DNA from: Lachnospiraceae bacterium AC2031
Lineage (GTDB): Bacteria > Bacillota > Clostridia > Lachnospirales > Lachnospiraceae
Assembly: GCA_000687975.1 (NCBI GenBank)
Contig: JIAB01000001.1
Coordinates: 2,704,001-2,768,000 of the forward strand
Length of the DNA: 64,000 nucleotides
Reading direction: 5' to 3'
Below the pieces are notes generated by a model. It was not told where the DNA came from and did no database searches. It saw only the letters and a program-made list of their open reading frames with translations. Below, in pieces: positions 1 to 8,786 of this stretch (position 1 is its first letter; the number at the start of each line of letters is the position of its first letter). Made by a program: the position numbers and the translations under genes.

Positions 1-714
1 AATTACAGGGAATTCTTTAGTAAAGAATATCTGATGGGACCTAACAGTCTGCAGTTATTGGATGAAATGCTGACTAAGTATCCACTTAAGGAAGGCGGAC
101 GAGTTCTTGATCTAGGAGCTGGACGCGGAATAACAAGTATGTTCATTGCGAAAGAAGCAAAGGCGGATGTCTTTGCAGCCGAGCTATGGATATCACCTAC
201 TGAAAATGCTAAAGACTTTGAGAAGTGGGGAATTGCAGACCGTGTTATTCCTATGAAGGTCGATGCAAATGATATGCCATTTGCCCAGGATTACTTCGAC
301 GTTATAGTGAGTATAGATGCATTTCATTATTTTGGAAATGAGAAGAATTATTTCCAGGATAAGATTATGCCATATCTTAAGGAAGACGGTGTTGCTATTA
401 TAGCAATGCCTAGTCTTAAGAAGGAGATAGAGGGACCTATTCCAGAACTCTTGCTTGAGTGGTTTGAAGGAGATGAAAGTGAGATGAATCTTTTCCATAC
501 CAGAGAACAGTGGTTGGAAATCCTGGGAGAGAATAAGGGTTACGAGGTTGTAATGGATTTTGACCTGGACTGCTTTGACGAGGCATGGAATGACTGGTTT
601 GAGTCAGGTCACAAATATGGAATAAAAGATAAGGAGTTCTTCGATAGAGGTTTAGGAGATTATCTCTCTTTCGTAGGACTAGTAATAAGGAGACAAAAGA
701 GAAATGAATACTGA
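1..714 (+). CDS. SAM-dependent methyltransferase (5' end outside window)
   Basis: Class I methyltransferase that would transfer a methyl group from S-adenosylmethionine; the substrate is unknown. The glycine-rich motif I (VLDLGAGRG) lies at about nt 103-129, and an acidic post-motif stretch and the YFDVIVSIDAFHYF segment follow as expected for the fold. An ATG is available at 34, but the frame is open back to base 1 and encodes YREFFSKEYLM, which resembles the conserved N-terminal region of this family, so the real start is probably upstream of the window. The 3' end overlaps the next gene by 11 nt, which suggests translational coupling. The fold is confident; the function within the family is not. 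Confidence 0.85.
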   Translation, partial: NYREFFSKEYLMGPNSLQLLDEMLTKYPLKEGGRVLDLGAGRGITSMFIAKEAKADVFAAELWISPTENAKDFEKWGIADRVIPMKVDANDMPFAQDYFDVIVSIDAFHYFGNEKNYFQDKIMPYLKEDGVAIIAMPSLKKEIEGPIPELLLEWFEGDESEMNLFHTREQWLEILGENKGYEVVMDFDLDCFDEAWNDWFESGHKYGIKDKEFFDRGLGDYLSFVGLVIRRQKRNEY

Positions 715-2650
715 ATTTCAGATAGAATTTAATAAGATACAGGATATGTGGGCAGAACTTGCTGCAACAGATTCTGCAAAGGAACGTATAAGGGAAGTAA
801 AGGTTATCCTTGATGAGAAGGAACTTAGGAAAGAACTTCGTGATACAACAGATGCCCGTGATATGGTTGAGAAGCTTGGTACACCTCCTCTTCAGAATGT
901 AAATGAACTTAGTGAAGTGATCACTGTTGTTGAGAAAGGCGACTGTCTGACTCCTTACCAGCTGGAGAGAGTAGAAAATGTACTTGTTGTTATCGAACGA
1001 CTTCGAAGCTATCTTTCCAGAGGAAAGCAGTATAATAATCCATTGGCTTACTATGATGAGAACTTAGATTCTATGGATTATCTAAGAGATGAGATAGTAC
1101 GTCAGATTCGAAATGAGATGGTGGATGACAGGGCTACAAAGGAACTGTTCGAAATCAGAACAAGTATGATCGAAGCTGAGAATAAGATGAAGCAGAAGGC
1201 GGAGCAGATCATAAGAAGTCATAAGGACTGTATGGCAGACAGCTTCTACTCGCTGAGAAGTGGACGCGTGTGTGTTCCAGTAAAGAAGGAATACAAGTTT
1301 AAGGTGCCAGGAAGCGTAATAGATAAGTCAGCTTCGGGTAGTACACTCTTTGTTGAGCCAGAAGGAGTTTCAAGATATTTTGAAGAAATGGAACTCCTAA
1401 AGATAGACGAAGAGAATGAGGTTTATAAGATTCTTTATACTCTTACCGCTATGGTTGCTGATTCCACAGAAGCACTGAAAGAGAATATGAGAATGATGGA
1501 GAAGCTGGATTATATATTCTCGAAGGGTAAGCTGAGTATTGATCTGGACTGCACCGAACCTCATATTAATCTGGATAGAAGAATTAAGCTAAAGGAAGCA
1601 AGACATCCGCTGATGGATAAAGCAGTAAATGTTCCTCTTGATTTTTCTTTGGGAGAATCAGATGAAGATACAGGAGAAGCGGAGAAGATCAGAGGTGTTG
1701 TGATAACTGGACCTAATACTGGTGGAAAAACTGTAGCAATTAAGACAGCAATGCTGGCCTGCTATATGGCTCAGTGTGGTCTTCATGTTACAGCTAAGGA
1801 AGCTGATGTATGTATGAACAGCAATTACCTGTGTGATATTGGAGATGGCCAGAACCTTTCGGAGAATCTTTCAACATTTTCAGCGCATATTAAAAACGTG
1901 CTGGATATATTGAAGAAGGTAAATAGAGAAAGCTTTGTTATCATGGATGAGCTGGGCTCTGGAACAGATCCTACTGAAGGTATGGGAATTGCAGTTGCAA
2001 TCCTGGAGGAACTGAAGAAGAGCGGAGCTAACTTCCTGGTTACAACTCATTATCCTGAGGTAAAGGACTATGCAGAGAAAACTTCGGGAATAGTAAATGC
2101 GAGGATGACATTTGACAAGGAAACTTTGAGACCTACATATAAGATGGTTATTGGTGAGGCAGGAGAAAGCTGTGCTTTTTATATAGCTGACAGGCTGGGG
2201 ATGTCCCGTGATATGCTATCAACCGCAATTGAGGCGGCATATGGAAAGGATGCGGCTGGAAGCTACGAGTTCAGTGAAAAGAGCGAGGATGAAGAAAGAA
2301 GCAGAAATAAGAAGGAAGCTTCGCCAAAGATAAACAAGATTCAGAAGAAGCGTACGAATACAAATGTTATGACTCTTTATAATATTGGCGACAGTGTGAT
2401 GGTATACCCTGATAAGAAGATTGGTATTGTGTGCGAGCCTGTGGATAAGAAGGGGGTGCTCAGAGTGCAGGTGGCTGGAAAGAAGATATACATCAATCAT
2501 AAGCGAGTGAAGCTGCATGTGCGTGCGGAGGAGCTTTATCCTGAAGATTATGACTTTTCAATCATCTTTGATTCAGTAGAGAACAGAAAACTGAGTCACG
2601 ACATGGGAAGGAAACTAACTGAGGGAACTATCATTCATGAAAAAAAATAA
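704..2650 (+). CDS. MutS2-like ATPase lacking the Smr nuclease domain
   Basis: A 648-residue protein of the MutS2 branch of MutS ATPases. MutS2 proteins bind branched DNA or collided ribosomes; which applies here is unknown. The order is a coiled-coil core/clamp region (about residues 1-300), Walker A GPNTGGKT at 336-343, Walker B with the DE pair at 415-416, and a C-terminal KOW-like segment (YNIGDSVMVYP, about 563-573). Full MutS2 is near 780-790 residues and ends in an Smr domain; here the chain stops after the KOW-like part in a charged tail, so the endonuclease domain is missing. The frame shows no disruption, so this looks like a genuine short form. It overlaps the upstream methyltransferase by 11 nt. 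Confidence 0.85.
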   Translation: MNTEFQIEFNKIQDMWAELAATDSAKERIREVKVILDEKELRKELRDTTDARDMVEKLGTPPLQNVNELSEVITVVEKGDCLTPYQLERVENVLVVIERLRSYLSRGKQYNNPLAYYDENLDSMDYLRDEIVRQIRNEMVDDRATKELFEIRTSMIEAENKMKQKAEQIIRSHKDCMADSFYSLRSGRVCVPVKKEYKFKVPGSVIDKSASGSTLFVEPEGVSRYFEEMELLKIDEENEVYKILYTLTAMVADSTEALKENMRMMEKLDYIFSKGKLSIDLDCTEPHINLDRRIKLKEARHPLMDKAVNVPLDFSLGESDEDTGEAEKIRGVVITGPNTGGKTVAIKTAMLACYMAQCGLHVTAKEADVCMNSNYLCDIGDGQNLSENLSTFSAHIKNVLDILKKVNRESFVIMDELGSGTDPTEGMGIAVAILEELKKSGANFLVTTHYPEVKDYAEKTSGIVNARMTFDKETLRPTYKMVIGEAGESCAFYIADRLGMSRDMLSTAIEAAYGKDAAGSYEFSEKSEDEERSRNKKEASPKINKIQKKRTNTNVMTLYNIGDSVMVYPDKKIGIVCEPVDKKGVLRVQVAGKKIYINHKRVKLHVRAEELYPEDYDFSIIFDSVENRKLSHDMGRKLTEGTIIHEKK

Positions 2651-2674
2651 TACGTGGATTTCTATTTATTCTTC

Positions 2675-2707
2675 TTAAGGACTTCTTAATAAGAAATGGA
2701 TTATATT
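2675..2707 (+). promoter_or_regulatory. Regulated promoter P1 with TTAAGGACT box
   Basis: TTAAGGACTTCTTAATAA starts at 2675 and a -10 hexamer TATATT lies at 2702-2707, exactly 27 nt after the box start. The two TTAA half-sites repeat with an 11-bp period, like binding sites of OmpR-family regulators, and they cover where a -35 would be; no good -35 is visible. The same box at the same distance occurs at 3265, 25970-26002 and 24961-24993. It would drive the lipoprotein at 2762. Confidence 0.65.
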
Positions 2708-2761
2708 CTTGACTAAGAAAGAGATAAACTATAATCTTGCTAGAGAGAGGAGTTCTGGGAA

Positions 2762-3160
2762 ATGAGAAAGAGATTTAAACTATTAGCAGTTCTTATGATG
2801 ATGACAATCGGCTTTACACTTACTGGATGCAGTACATACACCAGTCATGGAAATGGAACTATGTTGGTAGAGCATAATGATTCAGATGATGCTTACTTCA
2901 ACTTCAGTACATTTGATGGTACGAAGGTGCTTAAGATTAAGGCGTCTTCAGGAGATAAGATGAAATATACAGGTGCACTTGATAAAGGAAATGTTACTGT
3001 GTATTACGACAATGGTGGCGGAAAGAAAGAGCTTTTCACTATTGGTGCAGGAGAGAATGTTGATTCATCATTAGAAGGCCTGGAAAAAGGAGAGGTCAAT
3101 ATAATAATTGAAACTGATGGTGAAGCAAGTGAAGGAAAGTTCACCTTCGAGATTGAGTAA
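2762..3160 (+). CDS. Small secreted lipoprotein, unknown function
   Basis: A 132-residue protein with a lipoprotein signal peptide: basic n-region (MRKRFK), hydrophobic core and lipobox LTGC with the lipidated Cys at residue 23. The mature part is rich in Gly, Asp and Lys and looks like a small beta-sheet domain; I do not recognise a family. The start is supported by a GAGAGAGGAG ribosome site at about 2744-2753. It has its own boxed promoter (2675-2707) and its own terminator (3195-3230), so it is a single-gene transcript that shares regulation with the ABC/two-component operon next door. Role inferred only from this context: an envelope-stress accessory protein. Confidence 0.75.
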   Translation: MRKRFKLLAVLMMMTIGFTLTGCSTYTSHGNGTMLVEHNDSDDAYFNFSTFDGTKVLKIKASSGDKMKYTGALDKGNVTVYYDNGGGKKELFTIGAGENVDSSLEGLEKGEVNIIIETDGEASEGKFTFEIE

Positions 3161-3161
3161 C

Positions 3162-3190
3162 CTGCCAGTGGGGACGGTTCTCGTCGGCAG
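3162..3190. repeat. Hairpin repeat element a (GGGGACGGTTCTC subtype)
   Basis: CTGCC ... GGCAG arms enclose GTGGGGACGGTTCTC. It starts one base after the stop codon of the lipoprotein gene. The same core in the opposite orientation occurs at 16428-16454. It is related in style to the GGGGTCCGTCCCC elements elsewhere in the window. Confidence 0.6.
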
Positions 3191-3194
3191 ATAT

Positions 3195-3230
3195 GTGACA
3201 GTTGAGGAAACTCGGCTGTCACTTTTTTTT
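3195..3230 (+). terminator. Intrinsic terminator after the lipoprotein
   Basis: GTGACAG-TTGAG, a GAAA tetraloop, CTCGG-CTGTCAC, then eight T. The 12-bp stem and T-run make this a strong rho-independent terminator, separating the 2762 gene from the operon that starts at 3366. Confidence 0.9.
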
Positions 3231-3264
3231 GTTGCTACAAGAAAAAGAAAAAAATATAATTTTT

Positions 3265-3297
3265 TTAAGTACTTTTTAAAAAGTTTTAGGATATATT
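3265..3297 (+). promoter_or_regulatory. Regulated promoter P2 of the ABC/two-component operon
   Basis: TTAAGTACTTTTTAAAAA starts at 3265 and TATATT lies at 3292-3297, again 27 nt from box start to -10. It differs from the other copies at a few positions (GTACT for GGACT). Because the operon it drives encodes a response regulator of the OmpR family, autoregulation is the simplest reading. Confidence 0.6.
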
Positions 3298-3365
3298 TAT
3301 ATCGAGCTCAGATAAAAAGTAAAGAAACTTTAGGTGATTTAACTTGAAGTTACAGGAGAAAACTT

Positions 3366-5795
3366 ATGTTTTTTAGAATGATAAAAAATGATTTGAAGGA
3401 GAGTAAGGGACTAAATGTCATAATACTTTTTTTTATGACGCTGGTTACAACTCTGGTGGCAGCAAGTTCTCTTCTCCTCTTTGCTAATACGAGAGGAGTA
3501 AAGGTTTCTCAGGAAAGATGCAAGCCATATGATGGAGTGGTCATCTATAATCAAGTGCTCGATAAAAAAGAGGAGCAGAGAGAACAGGTTGAAAATGTAA
3601 TAAAAGAAAAGCATCCCAATGCGGAATTTAGTTATTTCGAGGGAATACAGTTTATGAATACGAACATCTACTATGATGGTGTTGATTATAATGATGTGGC
3701 TCAGTCATTTACATTTGGCTGGTACTATCTGATGAAACAGCCTCGTGATTATAATCTGGTTTATGACATGAATAATAAACCATTCTATGTAGAAAATGGG
3801 CACATGGCAATACCTTATTCCTTTGCCAGTTCTACCGGACTTGGGGTCGGCGATATGTTTTATATCACAGCTCCAAATGGAAGAAAATACGGCTTTGAGA
3901 TATCGCATATAACAAGAGATCCAATTCATGATCAGATGAAAAGATTCATTATTTCTGATCAGGACTATGAATTTATGAGTAGGGAATGTCCTGAAAAAGC
4001 AGGATTTATCGGAGTGATGATAAATGATGATTTTACAATGGATGATCTGAATTTACTTAACTCTCTTATAAGCAAGGAACCTGATTTTGGAGACTATTTT
4101 AGATATGCTCTGCCTGATGGACATACCACTAGTAATGCAGCACTTGTTTCCGTACTTGTTACAGTTTTCCTTTCTATAACTGCAGCTTTTATGTTCCTGG
4201 TAATCTTCTTTACGATACGATTTACCATCAGGTCAGTTATCAGAAAAGAGGAGAGAGAACTTGGAATAATGAAGGCTCTTGGTGCTGATTCGGTATCCTT
4301 CAGATGGCTGGTTGCGGCGAAGTATATTGCATTTGCAGTAATCGGTGGATTCATCGGTGTATTTGCTGGTGTTTTTCTTGGAGATAAGCTTATAGGAAAG
4401 TTCTACTACAATATATCTTACAGCTTATCTGTGGTTGATTATGTAGTGGCTATTATAGCTGCACTTGTGATCATATTGCTTGTTGTTCTTTTCATACTCC
4501 TATCAATGAGAAGAATAAATAAGATATCTGTTATGGATGTTCTTCATGGAGAAGCAAGATCTGAAAGAATTAAGCATAGTGATAGGTTCCAGTTGAACAA
4601 AAGAGGAAAGATGCCTATTCCATTATTTCTGGCCCTTACAGATATCTTTGGCAACTTTAAGAGATATGTACTTCTTCTGATTGCATTTACTCTTGGAAGC
4701 AGTGTTGTGATCATGAATATCATGGTAAAAGATTCAGTTATTAGTACAGATTTCTTTTATAAATTTTATGATTATAAACATGTGGATGCTATAACCAATT
4801 GGAGTGGTTCGACTTATGATGAGTTATCTGGTGGATCTAATAGTTCCACTATTTTCCTCAAAAACTTTGATAACTTTATGAAGGAACATGATATTGATGC
4901 AACTTTAGAATTAGATGATTCGCAGAATGCTCAGATGATTTTTGGAGAATCGGCGGAGATAATTAGGCTAAATTTTGGTTTTGATCCTGAAGGAATGGTA
5001 ATTAGAGATGGAGGAGCATATCCGAAACTAAAAAATGAAATTCTCATGGATTACTATACGGCAACGCAGCATGACTTGGAAATCGGTGATTCTGTAACAA
5101 TAAAGTATGATAAGTACACAGAGGATAGACTTTCAACTTATGAGACAGAAGAAGAATTTGTTATAACAGGTTTTGTGGACAGACTGTCTAAGTTTAATTC
5201 AAGATCCGTTATCATGTCCAAGGAGTTTAATGATGCTCAGTCTCAGGGATTTGATGTGGTTGGATTTACACTTAATGTTCCAGAATCTGAGAAAGATGCA
5301 GAACGCGCTAAACTTTTCGAAGCTATGCCTGGTCAGTGTATGACAGTAGAGGATGGAGTATCTACAATGCTTGGTATGTATAAGGTTCTCTTTGAATTTA
5401 TGCGTAATCTGATGTTTGTTGTTGTTGCTGGAGTACTTGGTTTCCTTGTGGTTATGTATCAGACCATATTTATGAAAGATGAAGAATCAGAGATCGCGCT
5501 TCTCTCGAGTTCAGGTTTCGATGATAAGAGTACCAAGGGCTGGCAGTTTAGAAGAATGATGATCCTTTTTGTAACTGGACTTGTGATATCTATAGTCCTT
5601 GCACCAACAGTAGGAGCAAAGGCACTAGCCAGTCTATTCTGTGCAATGCTGGGAATTACAGGTTTCGGTTTCACAAGAGGCCTGCCTATAACATTTGTAT
5701 GGGTAGTTTTTATAACAGTGTTTATTTCATTTGTTTTGGTATTCGTTCTTAGAAAGATAAGAAATATCGAGATTTGGAGGATTAGAAATGAGTAA
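3366..5795 (+). CDS. FtsX/MacB-like ABC transporter permease
   Basis: An 809-residue permease with two FtsX repeats. I see a membrane segment at about 18-40, an extracytoplasmic domain to about 250, three segments between about 258 and 385, a second half starting with a membrane segment near 435-460, a second extracytoplasmic domain, and three final segments (about 675-805). Such permeases do not usually import solutes; they work as mechanotransmission exporters or as antimicrobial-peptide sensors and detoxifiers. It overlaps the ATPase gene by 8 nt and is first in an operon with an Ntn-hydrolase-like lipoprotein and a two-component system, a context typical of envelope-stress modules. The start follows ACAGGAGAAA at about 3352-3361. 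The substrate is unknown. Confidence 0.88.
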   Translation: MFFRMIKNDLKESKGLNVIILFFMTLVTTLVAASSLLLFANTRGVKVSQERCKPYDGVVIYNQVLDKKEEQREQVENVIKEKHPNAEFSYFEGIQFMNTNIYYDGVDYNDVAQSFTFGWYYLMKQPRDYNLVYDMNNKPFYVENGHMAIPYSFASSTGLGVGDMFYITAPNGRKYGFEISHITRDPIHDQMKRFIISDQDYEFMSRECPEKAGFIGVMINDDFTMDDLNLLNSLISKEPDFGDYFRYALPDGHTTSNAALVSVLVTVFLSITAAFMFLVIFFTIRFTIRSVIRKEERELGIMKALGADSVSFRWLVAAKYIAFAVIGGFIGVFAGVFLGDKLIGKFYYNISYSLSVVDYVVAIIAALVIILLVVLFILLSMRRINKISVMDVLHGEARSERIKHSDRFQLNKRGKMPIPLFLALTDIFGNFKRYVLLLIAFTLGSSVVIMNIMVKDSVISTDFFYKFYDYKHVDAITNWSGSTYDELSGGSNSSTIFLKNFDNFMKEHDIDATLELDDSQNAQMIFGESAEIIRLNFGFDPEGMVIRDGGAYPKLKNEILMDYYTATQHDLEIGDSVTIKYDKYTEDRLSTYETEEEFVITGFVDRLSKFNSRSVIMSKEFNDAQSQGFDVVGFTLNVPESEKDAERAKLFEAMPGQCMTVEDGVSTMLGMYKVLFEFMRNLMFVVVAGVLGFLVVMYQTIFMKDEESEIALLSSSGFDDKSTKGWQFRRMMILFVTGLVISIVLAPTVGAKALASLFCAMLGITGFGFTRGLPITFVWVVFITVFISFVLVFVLRKIRNIEIWRIRNE

Positions 5796-6552
5796 TAAGG
5801 TTTTAGATGTAAAGGATCTGTGCAAGACCTACATAATAGATGAATATAGCAATAACGTTCTTCAGAACGTGAACTTCTCCATGGAAGAAGGGGAGTTTGT
5901 ATCTATCATGGGACCAAGTGGTTCTGGAAAATCAACCCTTCTCTATACAGTGAGTGGTATGGACAGTATGACAGCAGGAAATGTTTTCTTTGATGGAGAG
6001 GATATATCTACTTTGGATAGAAAAGCTATGGCAAAGGTTCGTCTTAATAAGATGGGCTTTGTGTTCCAGCAGATGTATATGATGAAGAAGCTGAACATTA
6101 TGGATAACATAGTTCTTCCGGGATATCAGGCAAAGTTAAAGCCTCGTGCAGAGGTTAATAAGGATGCAGAAGCTCTTATGAGAAGACTTGGTATCATTGA
6201 TACCTCAGACAGATTTATAACAGAAGTCTCTGGTGGACAGCTTCAGCGTGCATGCCTTTGCAGATCTCTTATTAATAGTCCAAAGATGATCTTTGCAGAT
6301 GAGCCAACAGGCGCACTTAATCAGAAGGCATCTATGGAAGTTATAAATGAGCTGGTAAAGGCAAATCGTGAAGGTACTTCAGTAATGATGGTAACTCATA
6401 GTGAGAAGGTTGCTTCATGCAGTGAAAGAGTGATCTTCCTTGTGGATGGTAATATCCAGGGTGAGCTTATTTTAGGAAAGATGGAATCACAGGATGACCT
6501 TCCAGTACGTGAGAGAAAGCTGCGTAACTGGCTGCAGGAACGCGACTGGTAA
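5788..6552 (+). CDS. ABC transporter ATP-binding protein, MacB/LolD type
   Basis: ATPase partner of the permease encoded just upstream. Residues 42-50 form Walker A (GPSGSGKST), the signature VSGGQLQRA is at 147-155, and Walker B ends with D171-E172, followed by PTGAL and an H-loop in VTHSEK. At 254 residues it has the usual size of the MacB/LolD/BceA family. The 8-nt overlap with the permease gene supports coupled synthesis of the complex. The next gene starts 22 nt downstream. The assignment to this ATPase class is firm; the transported or sensed molecule cannot be read from sequence. Confidence 0.93.
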   Translation: MSNKVLDVKDLCKTYIIDEYSNNVLQNVNFSMEEGEFVSIMGPSGSGKSTLLYTVSGMDSMTAGNVFFDGEDISTLDRKAMAKVRLNKMGFVFQQMYMMKKLNIMDNIVLPGYQAKLKPRAEVNKDAEALMRRLGIIDTSDRFITEVSGGQLQRACLCRSLINSPKMIFADEPTGALNQKASMEVINELVKANREGTSVMMVTHSEKVASCSERVIFLVDGNIQGELILGKMESQDDLPVRERKLRNWLQERDW

Positions 6553-6574
6553 GATTTAGAAAGAGTAGATAGAT

Positions 6575-8017
6575 ATGAAAAAAAATAAATGTAATATAAA
6601 GAGAATAGTTGCACTTGCAACATCAGTACTATTGGTGAGTTCTCTTACTGCATGTGGACAGTCTGAAACCTATGATAGTTTCACATTTCCAGATCAGGCT
6701 GAGAGTAGTCTCGTAGCAGTAAGTGATACCTATGTTGAAAATCCTATACAGTTCCAGGACGCAGGTGACAAGGACGAATGTCTTGCTGAGTTTGCTTCGG
6801 AAAATGGTGCCTGCCTGATAAGAAAGATGGAGCATTACTATGATATAACTTTGAATTATGAGAATTTTACTCCTTCTGAGGTTGGAAAAGCGTATGCAGA
6901 AACAGTACTGGAGGCGTATCCAGATTTTCATGAATCAATAGAACCATATCTGTATGAGAATATCGTTGGTGGATTCCCTGCGATAGTAGATGATTATGAT
7001 CCAGTATGGGAAAGAATCTCTTATTTCATGGATACTCCAGGAACACTGAAGGATGAATATAAAGAGGAGATCATAGCTTATGCTGAGGAGTTATCTGGCG
7101 GAGTACATGGCTTTGAACAGGATGGTCATATAAGTTATGAGGAGGCAGTGACATTTGCTTTTGTTCCAGATGCTCTTCGTGGTACAGCTTGTTCTGCACT
7201 TTCTCTTTGGGGAAGTAAGACAGAGACTGGTGATCCTATAACGCTGAGACTCCTTGATTGGCATCTTGGAAGTGATAATCAGATGTGTAGGATGCATTCA
7301 ATAATTCATGCGATAAATGGAGAGAAGTCATATACAGGTATTTCATTTATTGGATTTGGATTTATTGTTTCAGCAATTAATAATGACGGTGTGTTTGCGG
7401 CAATTCTTGATGTAGGAAGCGACGAAACATATGAATGTGAAGGACGAAAGAGTTATACTTATGACCTTCGCTATGCTCTTGAAGAGTATACAACTGCAAA
7501 AGAGGTCGGTGACTATATGGTTGGAAACAGTGCAGACTATACCTGGAGTCATAACCTTATAATTACAGATGAGAAGGACAGCTTCTGTGCTGAGGATGCA
7601 GTACTTCAGGCTCAGGAAAAGGGAAATGCAAAATCTGTTCTTAGAGATAGTAGCACTCCGCTACTAAAGAATCTTTCATGGGATAGTCCTGACAGTCTAT
7701 GTGTTGTGAATACATTTGCTACGGAAGGAAATGACGATAAAATGTATCCAAACTCTAATTCTGTAAGATTTGCAAAGTATAATGAATGGGTTGCTGCGGA
7801 AGATGCCTTTACTGTTGGAGAACTTAAAACCATGATTTCTCAGGAAAAGGTAAATCAGGGACAGGAGATAGGCGAAGCAGCGGTTCAAAATGTACGTAAC
7901 CGCGGAACAGCACAGATCATAATTATTGATTATCATACTGGAAACATCCAGGTTTCATTTACTCCTGAGACTGGTCCTACAGATGATGTTGAATTTATTG
8001 ATGTTGGAAATTACTAG
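6575..8017 (+). CDS. Lipoprotein with C45-type Ntn-hydrolase-like domain
   Basis: A 480-residue lipoprotein: signal peptide with lipobox LTAC (Cys27), about 180 residues of unassigned N-terminal region, then a domain resembling the penicillin-acyltransferase/C45 Ntn-hydrolases. The TACSALSLWG stretch places a candidate nucleophile at Cys206, followed by LRLLDWHLG, which matches the family's arginine/aspartate motif. In known members the chain cleaves itself just before the Cys. If that happens here, the lipid-anchored N-terminal part would separate from the catalytic part. The gene lies between the ABC transporter and the two-component genes, so it may modify or hydrolyse an amide-containing envelope or antibiotic molecule (inference). 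Fold assignment is moderate. Confidence 0.65.
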   Translation: MKKNKCNIKRIVALATSVLLVSSLTACGQSETYDSFTFPDQAESSLVAVSDTYVENPIQFQDAGDKDECLAEFASENGACLIRKMEHYYDITLNYENFTPSEVGKAYAETVLEAYPDFHESIEPYLYENIVGGFPAIVDDYDPVWERISYFMDTPGTLKDEYKEEIIAYAEELSGGVHGFEQDGHISYEEAVTFAFVPDALRGTACSALSLWGSKTETGDPITLRLLDWHLGSDNQMCRMHSIIHAINGEKSYTGISFIGFGFIVSAINNDGVFAAILDVGSDETYECEGRKSYTYDLRYALEEYTTAKEVGDYMVGNSADYTWSHNLIITDEKDSFCAEDAVLQAQEKGNAKSVLRDSSTPLLKNLSWDSPDSLCVVNTFATEGNDDKMYPNSNSVRFAKYNEWVAAEDAFTVGELKTMISQEKVNQGQEIGEAAVQNVRNRGTAQIIIIDYHTGNIQVSFTPETGPTDDVEFIDVGNY

Positions 8018-8030
8018 TCAATATTTCATC

Positions 8031-8059
8031 TTGCTTGTAGCTGATATATATCATAATAT
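8031..8059 (+). promoter_or_regulatory. Possible internal promoter for the two-component genes
   Basis: TTGCTT at 8031-8036 and TAATAT at 8054-8059, spaced by 17 nt, in the 83-nt gap before the response regulator. It may give basal expression independent of the boxed promoter at 3265. Confidence 0.35.
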
Positions 8060-8100
8060 GGATTTATAACACAGTTGCTTTTATAGCTGGGAGGCTGACT

Positions 8101-8781
8101 ATGACAGATATTCTTATAATTGAAGATAACGAAGATCTGGGTGGACTTATTGCGGATTTTCTTCGCCGAGAAGGCTGGTCAGTTACTCTTACTGGTAGTG
8201 CCGAGGAGGGACTTGAATTACTAGATAAAGAGACATTTAAACTCCTTCTTCTGGATATCATGCTGCCGGGTAAGGATGGCTTTGAGACGCTTGTTGAGAT
8301 AAGAAAAACCCGGAGTATGCCGGTTATTATAATGAGCGCAAAGAACGACGATGAGAGTATGATCCTGGGTATAGAAATAGGTGCAGATGACTATGTTGAT
8401 AAGTCTGTATCAATTCCAGTACTTACTTCTAAGATCAAGGCAATAATGCGCCGAACATATGAAGCACCAGAGGATAAGCAGATTCTATCTGTAGACGGAA
8501 TCACTGTGGATGTAGGTGCCAGAACAGTTTATAAGAATGAAGAGAAGATAGATATTATGGGCAAGGAGTTTGACCTTCTGGTTTATCTCATGGAGAACCG
8601 TGGCAAGGCTCTTCGTAAAGAAACTATCTTCGATAATGTGTGGGGAGAGTCATGCTTTAGTGAGCTTTCCTCACTTAGCGTATATGTCAGCTGGCTCCGA
8701 GATAAAATTGAGGATGATCCTAAGAAGCCTAAGTTTATAAAAACTGTTTACAAGGTTGGTTATCAGTTTGGAGAAAACTAA
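8101..8781 (+). CDS. OmpR/PhoB-family response regulator
   Basis: A 226-residue regulator with an N-terminal receiver domain (phospho-acceptor Asp52 in LLLLDIMLPG, acidic pocket in IIEDNED) and a C-terminal winged-helix DNA-binding domain (about 128-225). The conserved Lys is present in DDYVDKSVS, though the usual Pro after it is Ser. The start follows CTGGGAGGCT at 8088-8097. It pairs with the kinase gene 5 nt downstream. It is the best candidate to bind the TTAAGGACT boxes at 2675, 3265, 24993 and 26002, because OmpR-family regulators use direct repeats of about this spacing; this link is inferred. Confidence 0.93.
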   Translation: MTDILIIEDNEDLGGLIADFLRREGWSVTLTGSAEEGLELLDKETFKLLLLDIMLPGKDGFETLVEIRKTRSMPVIIMSAKNDDESMILGIEIGADDYVDKSVSIPVLTSKIKAIMRRTYEAPEDKQILSVDGITVDVGARTVYKNEEKIDIMGKEFDLLVYLMENRGKALRKETIFDNVWGESCFSELSSLSVYVSWLRDKIEDDPKKPKFIKTVYKVGYQFGEN

Positions 8782-8786
8782 GTGAT

